Positions 25,319 through 32,776 of a DNA stretch of 64,000 nucleotides are shown here, piece by piece. Below the pieces are notes generated by a model that was given only the letters and a program-made list of their open reading frames with translations, was not told the DNA's origin and searched no databases. Every line of letters begins with the position of its first letter. The first letter of the stretch is position 1. The position numbers and the translations under genes are program-made. Origin of the DNA: Phycisphaerae bacterium (GTDB lineage Bacteria; Planctomycetota; Phycisphaerae; SM23-33). The stretch covers positions 36,756 through 100,755 of the forward strand of contig JASLNT010000017.1 of assembly GCA_030745875.1 (NCBI GenBank), written 5' to 3'.

Positions 25319-25420
25319 GATATTGTCCTTTCCATTGGAGGAATCTTATATGTTGGATCCATCTTACCCGACTGTGTGTCTCCATTTCAAACATTCCCGT
25401 CGCCGGTTTTCGTTGGGCGA

Positions 25421-25437
25421 GTGTAATCATTATACAC
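25421..25437. promoter_or_regulatory. Short dyad GTGTA-N7-TACAC, possible operator
   Basis: The dyad lies between the divergent Cys-repeat and URO-D-like genes and overlaps a TATAAT on the minus strand (25429-25434). A repressor site is a guess. Confidence 0.3.
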
Positions 25438-25468
25438 GGTGAGTCTTTGCGAAAACCATAATACCGCC

Positions 25469-25498
25469 TTCGACTGCCAAGCGAACTTCTGCTATGCT
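25469..25498 (+). promoter_or_regulatory. Possible promoter for the URO-D-like pair
   Basis: TTCGAC (25469-25474), 18 bases, TATGCT (25493-25498); ATG at 25510. The short distance to the ATG would give a nearly leaderless transcript, so this is tentative. Confidence 0.3.
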
Positions 25499-25509
25499 GT
25501 CATAGAGAT

Positions 25510-26643
25510 ATGAACAGACGTGAGAGACTCACCTGTACGCTGCGCGGCGAGCCTGTTGATCGACCCGCGGTCTCGTTCTACGAACTCAACGGGCTTGACG
25601 AGGATCACACCGACGCGGACCCTTTCAATATATACTCCCACCCGTCGTGGCGACCGCTGCTGGACCTTGCGCGGGAGAAAACCGACCGTATCGTAATGCG
25701 AGGCGTCGCTTTCGACGCAATCGACCCCGATCCGATTGAAGCGGTCGCCGAAACGGAAACTCAAGTTCGCGGTCAAACCCGCCTTACCGTCCGCCGCGTT
25801 CGTGCGGGCGACCGCACACTCACCATGCGAACCCGCCGCGATGCGGACATAAACACCGTCTGGACCGAAGAACATCTCCTAAAGGACACCGGAGATTTGA
25901 GAGCTTTCCTGCAGACTCCGCCCCCGCCGAGCGATGCCGATGCAGACACCACACCGGTAACCCTCGCCGAAACCGAACTAGGCGATGCGGGAATAGTGAT
26001 GATAGACACGCCCGATCCGCTCTGCCTGGCCGCTTCCCTGTTCGATATGGCTTCGTACACGGTTATCGCCATGACTGAACAGGCCCTGTTCAGGCGCCTG
26101 CTCGACCATTTCGCCCCGTCGCTGTTGGCCAGGACCGAGCAGGTCGCCCAAATGCTCCCGGGGCGACTTTGGCGAATATACGGACCGGAGTACGCCGCTC
26201 CTCCGTTTCTGCCGCCGGAGCTGTTCAGCCAGTACGTTTGCCGCTACGTCAAACCGATGATCGAAGCGATTCATCGCGGCGGCGGGTATGCGAGGATTCA
26301 CTCGCATGGAAATCTGCGGGCGATTCTGGACGATATAGTCGCAATGGGCGCCGACGCTGTAGACCCGATCGAACCTCCGCCCCAGGGAGATGTGGAGCTG
26401 TCTTACGTGCGGGCGAAATACGGGCGGGATATCGTCTTGTTCGGGAATCTCGAAATTGCCGACATCGAGAACCTGCCTACGGATCAGTTCGCCGAAAAGG
26501 TTAAACGCGCACTGGACGAAGGGACCGCGGGCGACGGGAGGGGATTTGTCCTCATGCCGTCGGCCTGTCCGTACGGCCGTGAACTGCCCTCATTGACATT
26601 GAAGAACTACGAGACGATCGTGAAAATTGTCGAAGCATTTTGA
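25510..26643 (+). CDS. Uroporphyrinogen decarboxylase-family protein (paralog 1)
   Basis: 377 residues, no signal. The N-terminus MNRRERLTCTLRGEPVDRP is the typical start of the URO-D/MtaA superfamily of TIM barrels, and the C-terminal half carries GGYARIHSHGNLRAILDDI, ADAVDPIEPPPQGD, IVLFGNLEIADI and SACPYGRELP. In corrinoid methyltransferases of this superfamily a Cys-containing HxCG stretch helps bind zinc; here it is HSHG. It is unlikely to be the heme enzyme HemE because the usual N-terminal Arg/Asp region is not recognisable. It is followed after 27 bases by a second member, so both probably act in one pathway, perhaps methyl transfer or demethylation of a substrate. Confidence 0.82.
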   Translation: MNRRERLTCTLRGEPVDRPAVSFYELNGLDEDHTDADPFNIYSHPSWRPLLDLAREKTDRIVMRGVAFDAIDPDPIEAVAETETQVRGQTRLTVRRVRAGDRTLTMRTRRDADINTVWTEEHLLKDTGDLRAFLQTPPPPSDADADTTPVTLAETELGDAGIVMIDTPDPLCLAASLFDMASYTVIAMTEQALFRRLLDHFAPSLLARTEQVAQMLPGRLWRIYGPEYAAPPFLPPELFSQYVCRYVKPMIEAIHRGGGYARIHSHGNLRAILDDIVAMGADAVDPIEPPPQGDVELSYVRAKYGRDIVLFGNLEIADIENLPTDQFAEKVKRALDEGTAGDGRGFVLMPSACPYGRELPSLTLKNYETIVKIVEAF

Positions 26644-26670
26644 ACAACACCGGATAAGGAACTCAATCCC

Positions 26671-27678
26671 GTGACCAAACGTCAAGTTATCAGTGCGGTG
26701 CTGGCCGGGCAGGAACCTCCGTACGTTCCGTGGTCGTTTTCGTTTACGCAAGAGGCGCGAGCCGAACTCGTGGCGCATTACGGTGTCGAAGATATCGACG
26801 ATATTCTGGGCAACCATCTGCTCGGTCTCGGCAGCGACATCGGGTTTTTCGAGGATATGGGCGACAATCGATTCAGGGATGTTTTCGGAGTGGTCTGGGA
26901 CAGGACGGTCGACAAGGATATCGGGGTGGTCGAAAGGGCGGTCCTGGGCGATCCGGACCTGGGAGGGTATGAATTTCCCGATCCGCTCGATCCTCGATTC
27001 TTCGCCGATATCCCCGACCGCATCCAACGACACGGAGACAGGTTCCGCGTATTCCAGTTGGGCTTCTCGCTATACGAGCGGGCCTGGACGATGCGCGGGA
27101 TGGAGAACCTCCTGTGCGATTTTATTGCTAATCCCGAATTCGTCCACGAACTGTTCAATCGAATCGCCGACTACAATATCGCCCAGGTGACCGGAGCACT
27201 GCAATACGATATCGACGCGGTCTATTTCGGGGACGATTGGGGCCAGCAACACGGTTTGCAAATGGGCCCGGACCTATGGCGAGAGTTCATCTATCCGGTT
27301 CTGGCCAGGATGTACTCGGTCGTGCGGGACGCGGGCAAATACGTGTTCATCCACTCCTGCGGAGATGTTGACGAGCTTTTCGACGACCTGATCGATATAG
27401 GCGTCAACTGCTTCAATCCGTTTCAGCCGGAGGTGATGGACGTGCGCAGCCTGCTGGAGCAATACAGGGGCAGGTTGACGTTCCACGGGGGTTTGTCGAC
27501 GCAGCGAACTCTGCCCTACGGATCGCCCGAAGAAGTGGCGGATGAGACCAGGGACCTGCTCGCCGCCGGTCGGACCGGAAGCTACATACTCTCGCCCGCC
27601 CACGCCGTGGAAAGCGATGTTCCGCTTGCCAACATGCTGGCGTTCATTGACCAGGCGCTGGGGCAGGGGGGCGTTTAA
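26671..27678 (+). CDS. Uroporphyrinogen decarboxylase-family protein (paralog 2)
   Basis: 335 residues, no signal, start VTKRQVISAVLAGQEPPYVP (GTG). Contains LQYDIDAVYFGDDWGQQHG, FIHSCGDVDELFDDL and GVNCFNPFQPEVMD, the pattern seen in MtaA/MtbA-like methyltransferase relatives; the HSC and later Cys could hold zinc. It differs from its upstream neighbour, which has HSHG at the same place. Its stop overlaps the convergent sugar-binding protein gene by four bases. A role with sugar-derived methylated compounds would fit the neighbourhood but is inference. Confidence 0.82.
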   Translation: MTKRQVISAVLAGQEPPYVPWSFSFTQEARAELVAHYGVEDIDDILGNHLLGLGSDIGFFEDMGDNRFRDVFGVVWDRTVDKDIGVVERAVLGDPDLGGYEFPDPLDPRFFADIPDRIQRHGDRFRVFQLGFSLYERAWTMRGMENLLCDFIANPEFVHELFNRIADYNIAQVTGALQYDIDAVYFGDDWGQQHGLQMGPDLWREFIYPVLARMYSVVRDAGKYVFIHSCGDVDELFDDLIDIGVNCFNPFQPEVMDVRSLLEQYRGRLTFHGGLSTQRTLPYGSPEEVADETRDLLAAGRTGSYILSPAHAVESDVPLANMLAFIDQALGQGGV

Positions 27679-28712
27679 TATTTCCGGGTGTTGATTAGTT
27701 TCCTGGCGTCCGACTGGACGAAAACGCCTTCGTCGACCCATACGCGTTTTTCGAAGATGGCCCCGCCGAGTGCGTTCAGGACGTCCGGCTTGACGAGTTT
27801 GTGTTTGATCCCGAGGTCCCTGAGGGCTTTGGCGGCCATGATGGCCTGGACTGTGTCAAAAAGCTGCGGGCCGAGCAGCGGATTGCATTCCACCGTGCAG
27901 TTCAATTCGCCAGCGACCATTGCCTCGAAAGCCGCCTTCACCGCGTCGATCGACACGATCTTGATATCCGCGCCGGGCTTGCGTCCGGCTTCCTTCAGCG
28001 CCTGGATCGCCCCGATCGCCATGTTGTCGTTGTGAGCGTACAGTGCGTTGAAGTCCCCGCCTTCGGGTGTTTTGAGAAACGCCTGGGTAACCTCTTTGCC
28101 TTTGGCGCTCTCGAAATCTCCGGTCTGGCTCTTGATAATCCTTATTCTCGGGTGAGCGACGATAGCTTCCCTGAAACCCTTGGCGCGGTCGATTGCAGGC
28201 GATGACCCGGGCGTGCCGAGCAACTCGAAAACCTTCAACTCGCCTTTGGTGTTTTCGATAAACCACCTTGCCGCCCGACGCCCCTCTTCGACCGTGTCGG
28301 GGCTGATGAGCGTTATGTACAGGGAATCGTCGCTGACCTCGACGGCGCGGTCGGTCAGGATCACGGGAATACCGGCGGCCTTGATCTCGGCCAGAACGCC
28401 TTGCCAGCCAGTTGTGACCACCGGTGCGAGGGCGATAACATCGACCTTCTGATCGATGAAACTCCGCAACGCCTTGATCTGGTTCTCCTGTTTCTGCTGG
28501 GCGTCGGCGAAACGCAGATCCACGCCGCGGAGTGCCGCTTCGTTCTTGATCGAAAGAGTGTTGGCCGATCGCCAATCGCTTTCGGCCCCGATCTGCGAGA
28601 AACCGACGGTGATCTTCTTGGCGTTGCTTTCGTTGTTGGGCTTGTTGCACGAGGGCAGAATCGTGCAGCAAGTAAGTCCGCAGCAAAGGATCCAGACGGA
28701 TATGTTTTTCAT
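27675..28712 (-). CDS. Sugar ABC transporter substrate-binding lipoprotein (orphan)
   Basis: The start at 28712 has GGAG seven bases upstream and begins MKNISVWILCCGLTCC with lipobox LPSC. 345 residues, periplasmic-binding-protein type 1 fold (ribose/galactofuranose-like): KKITVGFSQIGAESDWR, QKVDVIALAPVVTTGW, GIPVILTDRAVE, AHNDNMAIGAIQALKEAG, IKIVSIDAVKAAFEAM. The match to YtfQ-type galactofuranose binding proteins is good. No permease or ATPase gene is next to it, so the partner transporter must be elsewhere or the protein senses sugar for another system. Confidence 0.88.
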   Translation of the reverse strand: MKNISVWILCCGLTCCTILPSCNKPNNESNAKKITVGFSQIGAESDWRSANTLSIKNEAALRGVDLRFADAQQKQENQIKALRSFIDQKVDVIALAPVVTTGWQGVLAEIKAAGIPVILTDRAVEVSDDSLYITLISPDTVEEGRRAARWFIENTKGELKVFELLGTPGSSPAIDRAKGFREAIVAHPRIRIIKSQTGDFESAKGKEVTQAFLKTPEGGDFNALYAHNDNMAIGAIQALKEAGRKPGADIKIVSIDAVKAAFEAMVAGELNCTVECNPLLGPQLFDTVQAIMAAKALRDLGIKHKLVKPDVLNALGGAIFEKRVWVDEGVFVQSDARKLINTRKY

Positions 28713-28795
28713 TATTGTGCTCCAATTGAAATAGACGTAACGATTCGCAACCACCAACTTATCGCAAGGTCCGGCCGGTCGCAATCGTCAATATC

Positions 28796-28824
28796 TTGAC
28801 TCTCCCGGACTGTCTGGTGATAAA
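28796..28824 (+). promoter_or_regulatory. Promoter for the DUF4038 glycosidase
   Basis: TTGACT (28796-28801), exactly 17 bases, GATAAA (28819-28824). ATG at 28876 follows with GGGAGA upstream. Strong match. Confidence 0.6.
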
Positions 28825-28875
28825 GTGCAGTTAGAAACTGACGCAATCAGCGATTGATGCACAGGGAGAATAGAG

Positions 28876-30738
28876 ATGAATCGAACGATGTGTTGGTTGA
28901 CCGTCGCGTTGGCGATCCTTTCGAGTGCTTGTGCTGAGGCGGCTGGGCCTGTGGGAGTGTGGGAGAAGGTCGAGATCACGCTTCAGTCCGACAAGGCGTT
29001 CGATAATCCCTACAAGGATATCGAGGTCTGGGTCGATCTGTCCGGGCCGGATTTCAAGAAACGATGTTACGGATTCTGGGACGGAGGAAAGACATTCCGC
29101 GTGCGAGTGATGGCGACCGCGGGGGGCCTGTGGACGTGGCGCAGCGGGGCCAGTAAGAACGATTCGGGCCTGGTCGGAGCGACTGGGAGCTTCAAAGCGA
29201 TCGCCTGGACGGAAGCCCAGAAAGCCAAAAACCCCTGTAGGCGAGGCATGATCCGCGCGACCGCAAACGGGCGCGCCTTTGAATACGCCGACAAGACTCC
29301 GTTCTTCCTCATGGGCGATACATGGTGGGCGATACCTACTAAACGATTCCAGTGGTATGACGACGACAAACCCCGCCCGATCGCGCGAGGCGCCGGATTC
29401 AAAGACTACGTGCGGCTTCGCGCCAGGCAGGAGTTTAACTGCCTGGCCATGATCGCCGCATTCCCCAACTGGGCAAACGACGGAAAGCCCAGATACATCA
29501 AAACCGCCGACGGTACAGTGTTGCGTTCGGCGTGGGGCCAGGCCGGGACCAACAGCGCCAAGGACATGACCGACGAAGCCGGGCGACGGGCGTTTCACTT
29601 TCCGGGCAAAGTGCGCGGCTTCGAGAAGATCATTCCCGACCTTGAACGGATAAACCCCGCTTACTTCCACGGGCTTGACAAGAAGATCGACTATCTCAAC
29701 TCCCAGGGAATCGTCCCTTTTATTGAGGTCGCCCGTCGCGACATCGGACAGGTCTGGAAGAAGTATTACCCCTGGCCGGATTCCTACACGCGGTACATCC
29801 AATACATCTGGACGCGATACCAGGGCAACATCTGCCTGTTCAGCCCGATCCACCTGGATACTCCGTCCAGGAGCGTTCCGACTGAAGATTGGAACCTTGC
29901 GGCGAACAACGTGATAAAGAAGTACGGCCCGCCGCCTTTCGGTACTCTGCGGGGCACGAATTCGAATCCGTCGTCTCTGAAGAACTGGGGACACGTCGAC
30001 AAAGCCAAATGGCTGAACTTCCATCAGGTGGGCAACCGGCGCACTCACGACCTCTATCCGTATCTGACGGAGATATTCAAGACGAAACCGCCCGTTCCCG
30101 CCATTAACGGCGAGCCGTACTACGATGGTATGCTGAATACGCCCGGCGGATCCGACACCGCCGCCCTCTACTGTCGCTCAGCGATGTACGGCAGCGTGCT
30201 GTCGGGCGGACTGGGCGGGCACATATACGGGGCGGGCGGATGGCAGGGCGGGCTCTGGAGCGGTGAAATCGAAGAGGCTTCGAAGTTCCCGATATGGGAC
30301 GTGATCAAGTGGAAGTCCGCCGACCAAATGCGCCACCTGAAACAATTCGTCCTGTCCGAAGGCTCCGGATACCAGCAACTCGTTCCGGCTGCAGACCTGC
30401 TCACGCCAAGCCGGACCGGAAAGCCGAAGAGCTGCCTCGGCTGGGCGTATTGCGCGCGGACGGACGATCGGAAGCTGTTCATGCTCTACTTCGAGAAGGA
30501 ATGCCCCCAGGCGACCGTCAGCGGGGCGCGGACCGGCGGGCGGTATGTCGCCAGATGGTTCGATCCGCGCACAGGCAAGTGGATCGGCAAGACGGGAACC
30601 GCTCTTATCGCCAGCGCTGACGGGAGAATTATCCTGCCTCCATTTCCCGACCGTTCAAAGAAATCCAGGACCGATTGGGCATTGAAACTCACGCTTCCCG
30701 CTGCACCCAATCCGGTTACCCGTAATACCGGGCGGTAA
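28876..30738 (+). CDS. Exported glycosidase with DUF5060 and DUF4038 (apiosidase-like) domains
   Basis: 620 residues with a Sec signal (CWLTVALAILSSACAEAA). DUF5060, a beta-sandwich, covers about 25-110 (VEITLQSDKAFDNPYKDIEV, GGLWTWRSGAS). The DUF4038 barrel starts FFLMGDTWWAIP near 143 and includes KIDYLNSQGIVPFIE and PAINGEPYYDGM, the latter holding a Glu placed like the nucleophile. The place where many relatives have an acid/base Glu after the W-x-RY stretch here reads NICLFSPIHLD, without Glu, so the catalytic pair is uncertain. The C-terminal region (about 525-605, VARWFDPRTGKW) is the putative collagen-binding-type domain of this family. Removal of decorated side-chain sugars is the likely role. 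Confidence 0.85.
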   Translation: MNRTMCWLTVALAILSSACAEAAGPVGVWEKVEITLQSDKAFDNPYKDIEVWVDLSGPDFKKRCYGFWDGGKTFRVRVMATAGGLWTWRSGASKNDSGLVGATGSFKAIAWTEAQKAKNPCRRGMIRATANGRAFEYADKTPFFLMGDTWWAIPTKRFQWYDDDKPRPIARGAGFKDYVRLRARQEFNCLAMIAAFPNWANDGKPRYIKTADGTVLRSAWGQAGTNSAKDMTDEAGRRAFHFPGKVRGFEKIIPDLERINPAYFHGLDKKIDYLNSQGIVPFIEVARRDIGQVWKKYYPWPDSYTRYIQYIWTRYQGNICLFSPIHLDTPSRSVPTEDWNLAANNVIKKYGPPPFGTLRGTNSNPSSLKNWGHVDKAKWLNFHQVGNRRTHDLYPYLTEIFKTKPPVPAINGEPYYDGMLNTPGGSDTAALYCRSAMYGSVLSGGLGGHIYGAGGWQGGLWSGEIEEASKFPIWDVIKWKSADQMRHLKQFVLSEGSGYQQLVPAADLLTPSRTGKPKSCLGWAYCARTDDRKLFMLYFEKECPQATVSGARTGGRYVARWFDPRTGKWIGKTGTALIASADGRIILPPFPDRSKKSRTDWALKLTLPAAPNPVTRNTGR

Positions 30739-30973
30739 TCTCCGACAAGACAGCGCTGTACGCCGCCCATGCTCCCGGGGTGGGTACTTTAAGTTTGTAA
30801 AACAAGGGCGGAGAAGATAACATGTGGTATGTAATCCTAGGCATTCGATAGACTATTCAGTTCACGAGGCCTTGGTTCTGACGCCGCTTGGACGTTAACG
30901 TTGTTGACTGAGCGTAAACGAGGAAGTTGCAATCAGTTCTCGAGCCCCCGCCGGCTGATGAGAGGATGGAGAA

Positions 30974-32761
30974 ATGAACTCACACGTAAATACAAACGTT
31001 CTGACGGTCTGTACTGCCGACAAGATATCGCCTGTTGGGAGATGCGTTGCGGTTCTGATTTCGATTGCGGTGATGTTGGGCGCCGCTTCGGCGACCCATG
31101 CAGATATAACCGGTATTACGGGGGGCAGTCAATCCCACGCGAATATCCAACCGTCTCTGGCGGTGAGCTATATTATTGCATTGCAAGGGATCTATCCTTC
31201 GCGGAGTATCACCACCGGCGAGGAGGCTGGCGCTCCAAGCCTGAATTTGTCAGGCAGTGAGCCGTTTATCGGCGAGGTGACTATGTTTGGGGGTAATTTT
31301 GCGCCTCGGGGCTGGGCGCTTGCTGACGGTCAGTTGCTGGCGATCTCCTCCAATGAGGCGTTATTCTCCATTCTGGGAACTACGTTCGGAGGTGATGGGC
31401 GCACGACATTCGGTCTGCCAGACCTGCGCGGCCGCATGCCCCTCGGGCCACGGACCGGTCCGGGTCTGTCGCCGCGCGCACTCGGGCAGAAAGGCGGCGC
31501 CGACACAGCTACAGTCAATGCGCCGCAACTGGCGTCGCACGGGCATACTTTGCCCGCTCCGATCTACACAACGCAGAACACCGGCGGTAGTCAGGGTCAC
31601 CCCAACATGCAGCCGTTTCAGGGCATGAACTACATCATGGCGATTCAGGGCCTCTTCCCCCCGCGAAATATCGGTGATGTGGACACGGTGCCCATAGACG
31701 CATCGGGCACCGATCCGTATATCGGCGGGGTTACGATGTTTGGCGGCAATTTTGCACCGCGCAACTGGGCGTTCTGCGACGGTCAGTTGCTGCCCATAAG
31801 CTCGTATCAATCGTTGTTTTCTATCCTGGGCACCACGTACGGAGGCGACGGGCGTACGACTTTCGCGCTTCCCGATCTCAGGGGGCGCACCGCCATTGGG
31901 CAGGGGCATGGAGCGGGGTTGACGAATCGACGCCTGGGCGACAGATTCGGCTCGGAAACAGCCAGCCTGAGTGGTTCTCAACTGCCTTCTCACACGCACT
32001 CGCCTCCTCCCCCAAGCAGCATTGTATTGGGCGACACGGGGAACAACCAGGCTCACGACAACATGGCGCCTTCGTTGGGCATGAATTACGTTATAGCGCT
32101 GCAGGGGACTTTCCCCTCTCGCAATATCACAATCGACGGGACGGACGCTTCAGTTACCTCGTCCGACCCGTTTCTTGGAGAGATCAGTCTCTTTGCGGGC
32201 AATTTCGCACCCCGGGGTTGGGCGTTCTGCGAAGGTCAGATACTGCCGATTACCTCATACACGGCGCTGTTTTCAATACTGGGTACGACCTACGGAGGTG
32301 ATGGGCGATCGACATTTGGTCTGCCCGATCTGCGCGGACGCGCGGCGCTTCATGAAGGGCACGGACCGGGACTGTCGAGCTGGAAACTTGGGCAGAAGGG
32401 TGGCGCGGAAACCGTTCAGTTGAATGTGAATCAGATGGCCGCACACAACCACATTGTGGATCCCGCCCCGTCGGATTTTGGCGATCTCGATGGCGACTGG
32501 GATATCGACCAGTTCGACTACAACACATTCATAGGCCAGTTCGGTATGACCGCTCCTCCAGGAGTACTGGCTGGCGACATCGATGACGACGGAGATGTGG
32601 ATCTTGACGACTTTTCGCTCCTCCGCCAGGGCTTTGGGTTCGGTGTTCCCGCTCCGCCTGCTTCAGCGCCTCCCGCGGCGGGTGCTGCGATTCCTGAACC
32701 GGCTACGCTGTGCCTGCTTGCGTTTGGCGGACTGGCGGCGCTGCGGAGACGTCGAAAGTAG
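30974..32761 (+). CDS. PEP-CTERM protein with three phage tail-collar modules and a dockerin-like segment
   Basis: 595 residues; GGATGGAG before the ATG. Signal 1-43 (VLISIAVMLGAASATHA). Three repeats of about 150 residues each contain a tail-collar core (98-154, 248-305, 399-456; motifs NFAPRGWA, DGQLLPIS, LFSILGTTYGGDGRTTF, LPDLRGR) and a YIIALQGIFPSRN element (60-78, 213-231, 366-384), as in microcystin-dependent protein (MdpB)-type proteins. A dockerin-like stretch with Asp-rich loops (DLDGDWDID, DIDDDGDVDLDD) spans 503-548. The end is a PEP-CTERM sorting signal: IPEPATLCL, hydrophobic segment, RRRRK. The protein is probably processed by exosortase and released or anchored at the surface. 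Convergent with the acyltransferase fusion gene 15 bases away. Confidence 0.9.
   Translation: MNSHVNTNVLTVCTADKISPVGRCVAVLISIAVMLGAASATHADITGITGGSQSHANIQPSLAVSYIIALQGIYPSRSITTGEEAGAPSLNLSGSEPFIGEVTMFGGNFAPRGWALADGQLLAISSNEALFSILGTTFGGDGRTTFGLPDLRGRMPLGPRTGPGLSPRALGQKGGADTATVNAPQLASHGHTLPAPIYTTQNTGGSQGHPNMQPFQGMNYIMAIQGLFPPRNIGDVDTVPIDASGTDPYIGGVTMFGGNFAPRNWAFCDGQLLPISSYQSLFSILGTTYGGDGRTTFALPDLRGRTAIGQGHGAGLTNRRLGDRFGSETASLSGSQLPSHTHSPPPPSSIVLGDTGNNQAHDNMAPSLGMNYVIALQGTFPSRNITIDGTDASVTSSDPFLGEISLFAGNFAPRGWAFCEGQILPITSYTALFSILGTTYGGDGRSTFGLPDLRGRAALHEGHGPGLSSWKLGQKGGAETVQLNVNQMAAHNHIVDPAPSDFGDLDGDWDIDQFDYNTFIGQFGMTAPPGVLAGDIDDDGDVDLDDFSLLRQGFGFGVPAPPASAPPAAGAAIPEPATLCLLAFGGLAALRRRRK
31265..32341 (+). 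repeat. Three protein-level repeats of the tail-collar core
   Basis: Cores start at 31265, 31715 and 32168, about 450 bases apart. Protein identity between copies is high in the GTTYGGDGRTTF block, and DNA similarity is moderate, pointing to old internal duplications. Confidence 0.85.
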
Positions 32762-32776
32762 CGTCTGCAGATTGAC

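Noticed and set aside
28831..30048. 405-residue minus-strand frame across the DUF4038 gene
   Set aside because: Antisense artefact of GC-rich codons; no motif.
30974..32761. Considered prophage tail gene
   Set aside because: No other phage genes, and the protein carries dockerin-like and PEP-CTERM segments.
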